From contig CAXXFR010000013.1 of assembly GCA_963667455.2 (NCBI GenBank), positions 248,001 through 312,000 on the forward strand: 64,000 nt of DNA, written 5' to 3'. The stretch is from Bin55 sp963667455. GTDB lineage: Bacteria > Pseudomonadota > Gammaproteobacteria > Pseudomonadales > Azotimanducaceae. Position numbers and translations under genes: made by a program. The notes beneath the pieces are model-generated. The model did not search any database. It was not told the origin of the DNA and saw only the letters and a program-made list of their open reading frames with translations. Shown here piece by piece: positions 63,682 through 64,000 of this stretch (positions within the stretch are counted from its first letter, which is position 1; the number at the start of each line of letters is the position of its first letter).

Positions 63682-64000
63682 GTGAGCGCATATACAGAGG
63701 CGTATCAACGTTCCCTTCGCGATCCAGAATCCTTCTGGGCTGAGCAAGCACAGCAAATCGACTGGTATGAGCGTCCGCAGCAAGTCCTGAGCAAGGATGC
63801 CAACGGAGCTGACCGATGGTTTCAGGGCGGAAAGCTCAATACCGCTTGGCTTGCGCTGGACCGACACGTTGAAGCGGGTCGAGGAGATGAAATAGCTCTC
63901 ATCTACGACTCGCCCGTAACTGAGACCATCAAGAGATTCAGTTTCGCCGAAACCACGCAGGAAGTTGCGTTGATCGCTGGTGCATTGCTTCGGTCAGGTG
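63682..64000 (+). CDS. prpE: Propionyl-CoA synthetase, N-terminal part (3' end outside window)
   Basis: The frame opens at GTG 63682 and runs off the end of the window, giving 106 residues. They match the start of PrpE/acetate-CoA ligases: YTEAYQRSLRDPESFWAEQA, RWFQGGKLNTAWLALDRHV and ALIYDSPVTETI. The enzyme activates propionate or another short acid to CoA with ATP. An AAGGGA lies about 6 bp upstream of the start. Confidence 0.85.
   Translation, partial: MSAYTEAYQRSLRDPESFWAEQAQQIDWYERPQQVLSKDANGADRWFQGGKLNTAWLALDRHVEAGRGDEIALIYDSPVTETIKRFSFAETTQEVALIAGALLRSG

Noticed and set aside
1..64000. tRNA, rRNA, CRISPR arrays, riboswitches and complete insertion sequences
   Set aside because: I saw no cloverleaf-like T-arm motifs, repeat-spacer units, conserved riboswitch cores or paired transposase ends. 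This was a visual search only and could miss a diverged element.

Overview
The window reads as a chromosome segment of a Gram-negative gammaproteobacterium, probably a free-living or host-associated marine lineage (the habitat is inference). Three arrangements support this: lptD-surA-rsmA-apaH beside amgK-murU, rpe-gph-trpE with trpGDC, and prmA-purH-purD-coq7 (ubiquinone). A Pseudomonas-like Fur adds to it. Coding density is very high, with about 60 genes on both strands, many non-ATG starts and mostly short gaps. I found no rRNA, tRNA, CRISPR array, prophage or complete insertion sequence.

Layout. 1-8 kb: the 3' part of a PQQ dehydrogenase, an AlkD-like repair protein, Fur, a double-ATPase peptide-type ABC protein, an SMP-30 family lactonase, and the slipin/NfeD membrane pair. 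8-24 kb is metabolic and accessory: three phytanoyl-CoA-dioxygenase-like enzymes, SurE, a sulfite dehydrogenase with its cytochrome c, a Gfo/Idh/MocA oxidoreductase, a serine hydrolase, a spore-photolyase-like radical SAM protein, a hydroxyacid-dehydrogenase-like protein, an SDR, a fatty-acid desaturase, a CinA-like protein, an enoyl-CoA hydratase, an Nramp-like transporter and an acyl-CoA dehydrogenase. 24-31 kb: a MoxR-type AAA ATPase with a VWA protein, a sucrase/ferredoxin-like protein, a PlsC-type acyltransferase, an isocitrate/isopropylmalate dehydrogenase-like enzyme and an exported protein of unknown function.

31-46 kb is mostly housekeeping: prmA, purH, purD, coq7, a metallophosphoesterase preceded by an orphan IS1595-type DNA-binding domain, rpe, gph, trpE, a lipase-like protein, a frame-split glycosyltransferase, a PEBP protein, trpGDC and an OsmC-VOC fusion. 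46-64 kb: a large rifampin-phosphotransferase-like PEP-utilising enzyme, a SulP transporter gene interrupted by two in-frame stops, then murU, amgK, lptD, surA, rsmA, apaH, cca, tsaD, an esterase, an unknown CPC-motif protein, a frameshifted HigA antitoxin, a CaiB/BaiF CoA-transferase and the start of a propionyl-CoA synthetase.

Several genes work together. AmgK and MurU recycle cell-wall MurNAc, while LptD and SurA build the outer membrane. TrpE and TrpGDC make indole-glycerol phosphate from chorismate. PurH and PurD serve purine synthesis. Enoyl-CoA hydratase, acyl-CoA dehydrogenase, CaiB/BaiF transferase and propionyl-CoA synthetase point to acyl-CoA catabolism.

I did not find a clearly new multigene system. 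The most unusual signals are an Nramp-like transporter whose TM1 and TM6 metal motifs are both replaced by Ser-Gly-Glu-Ile, a SulP gene broken only by two nonsense codons, the orphan transposase DNA-binding domain, the OsmC-VOC fusion and the MoxR/VWA pair.
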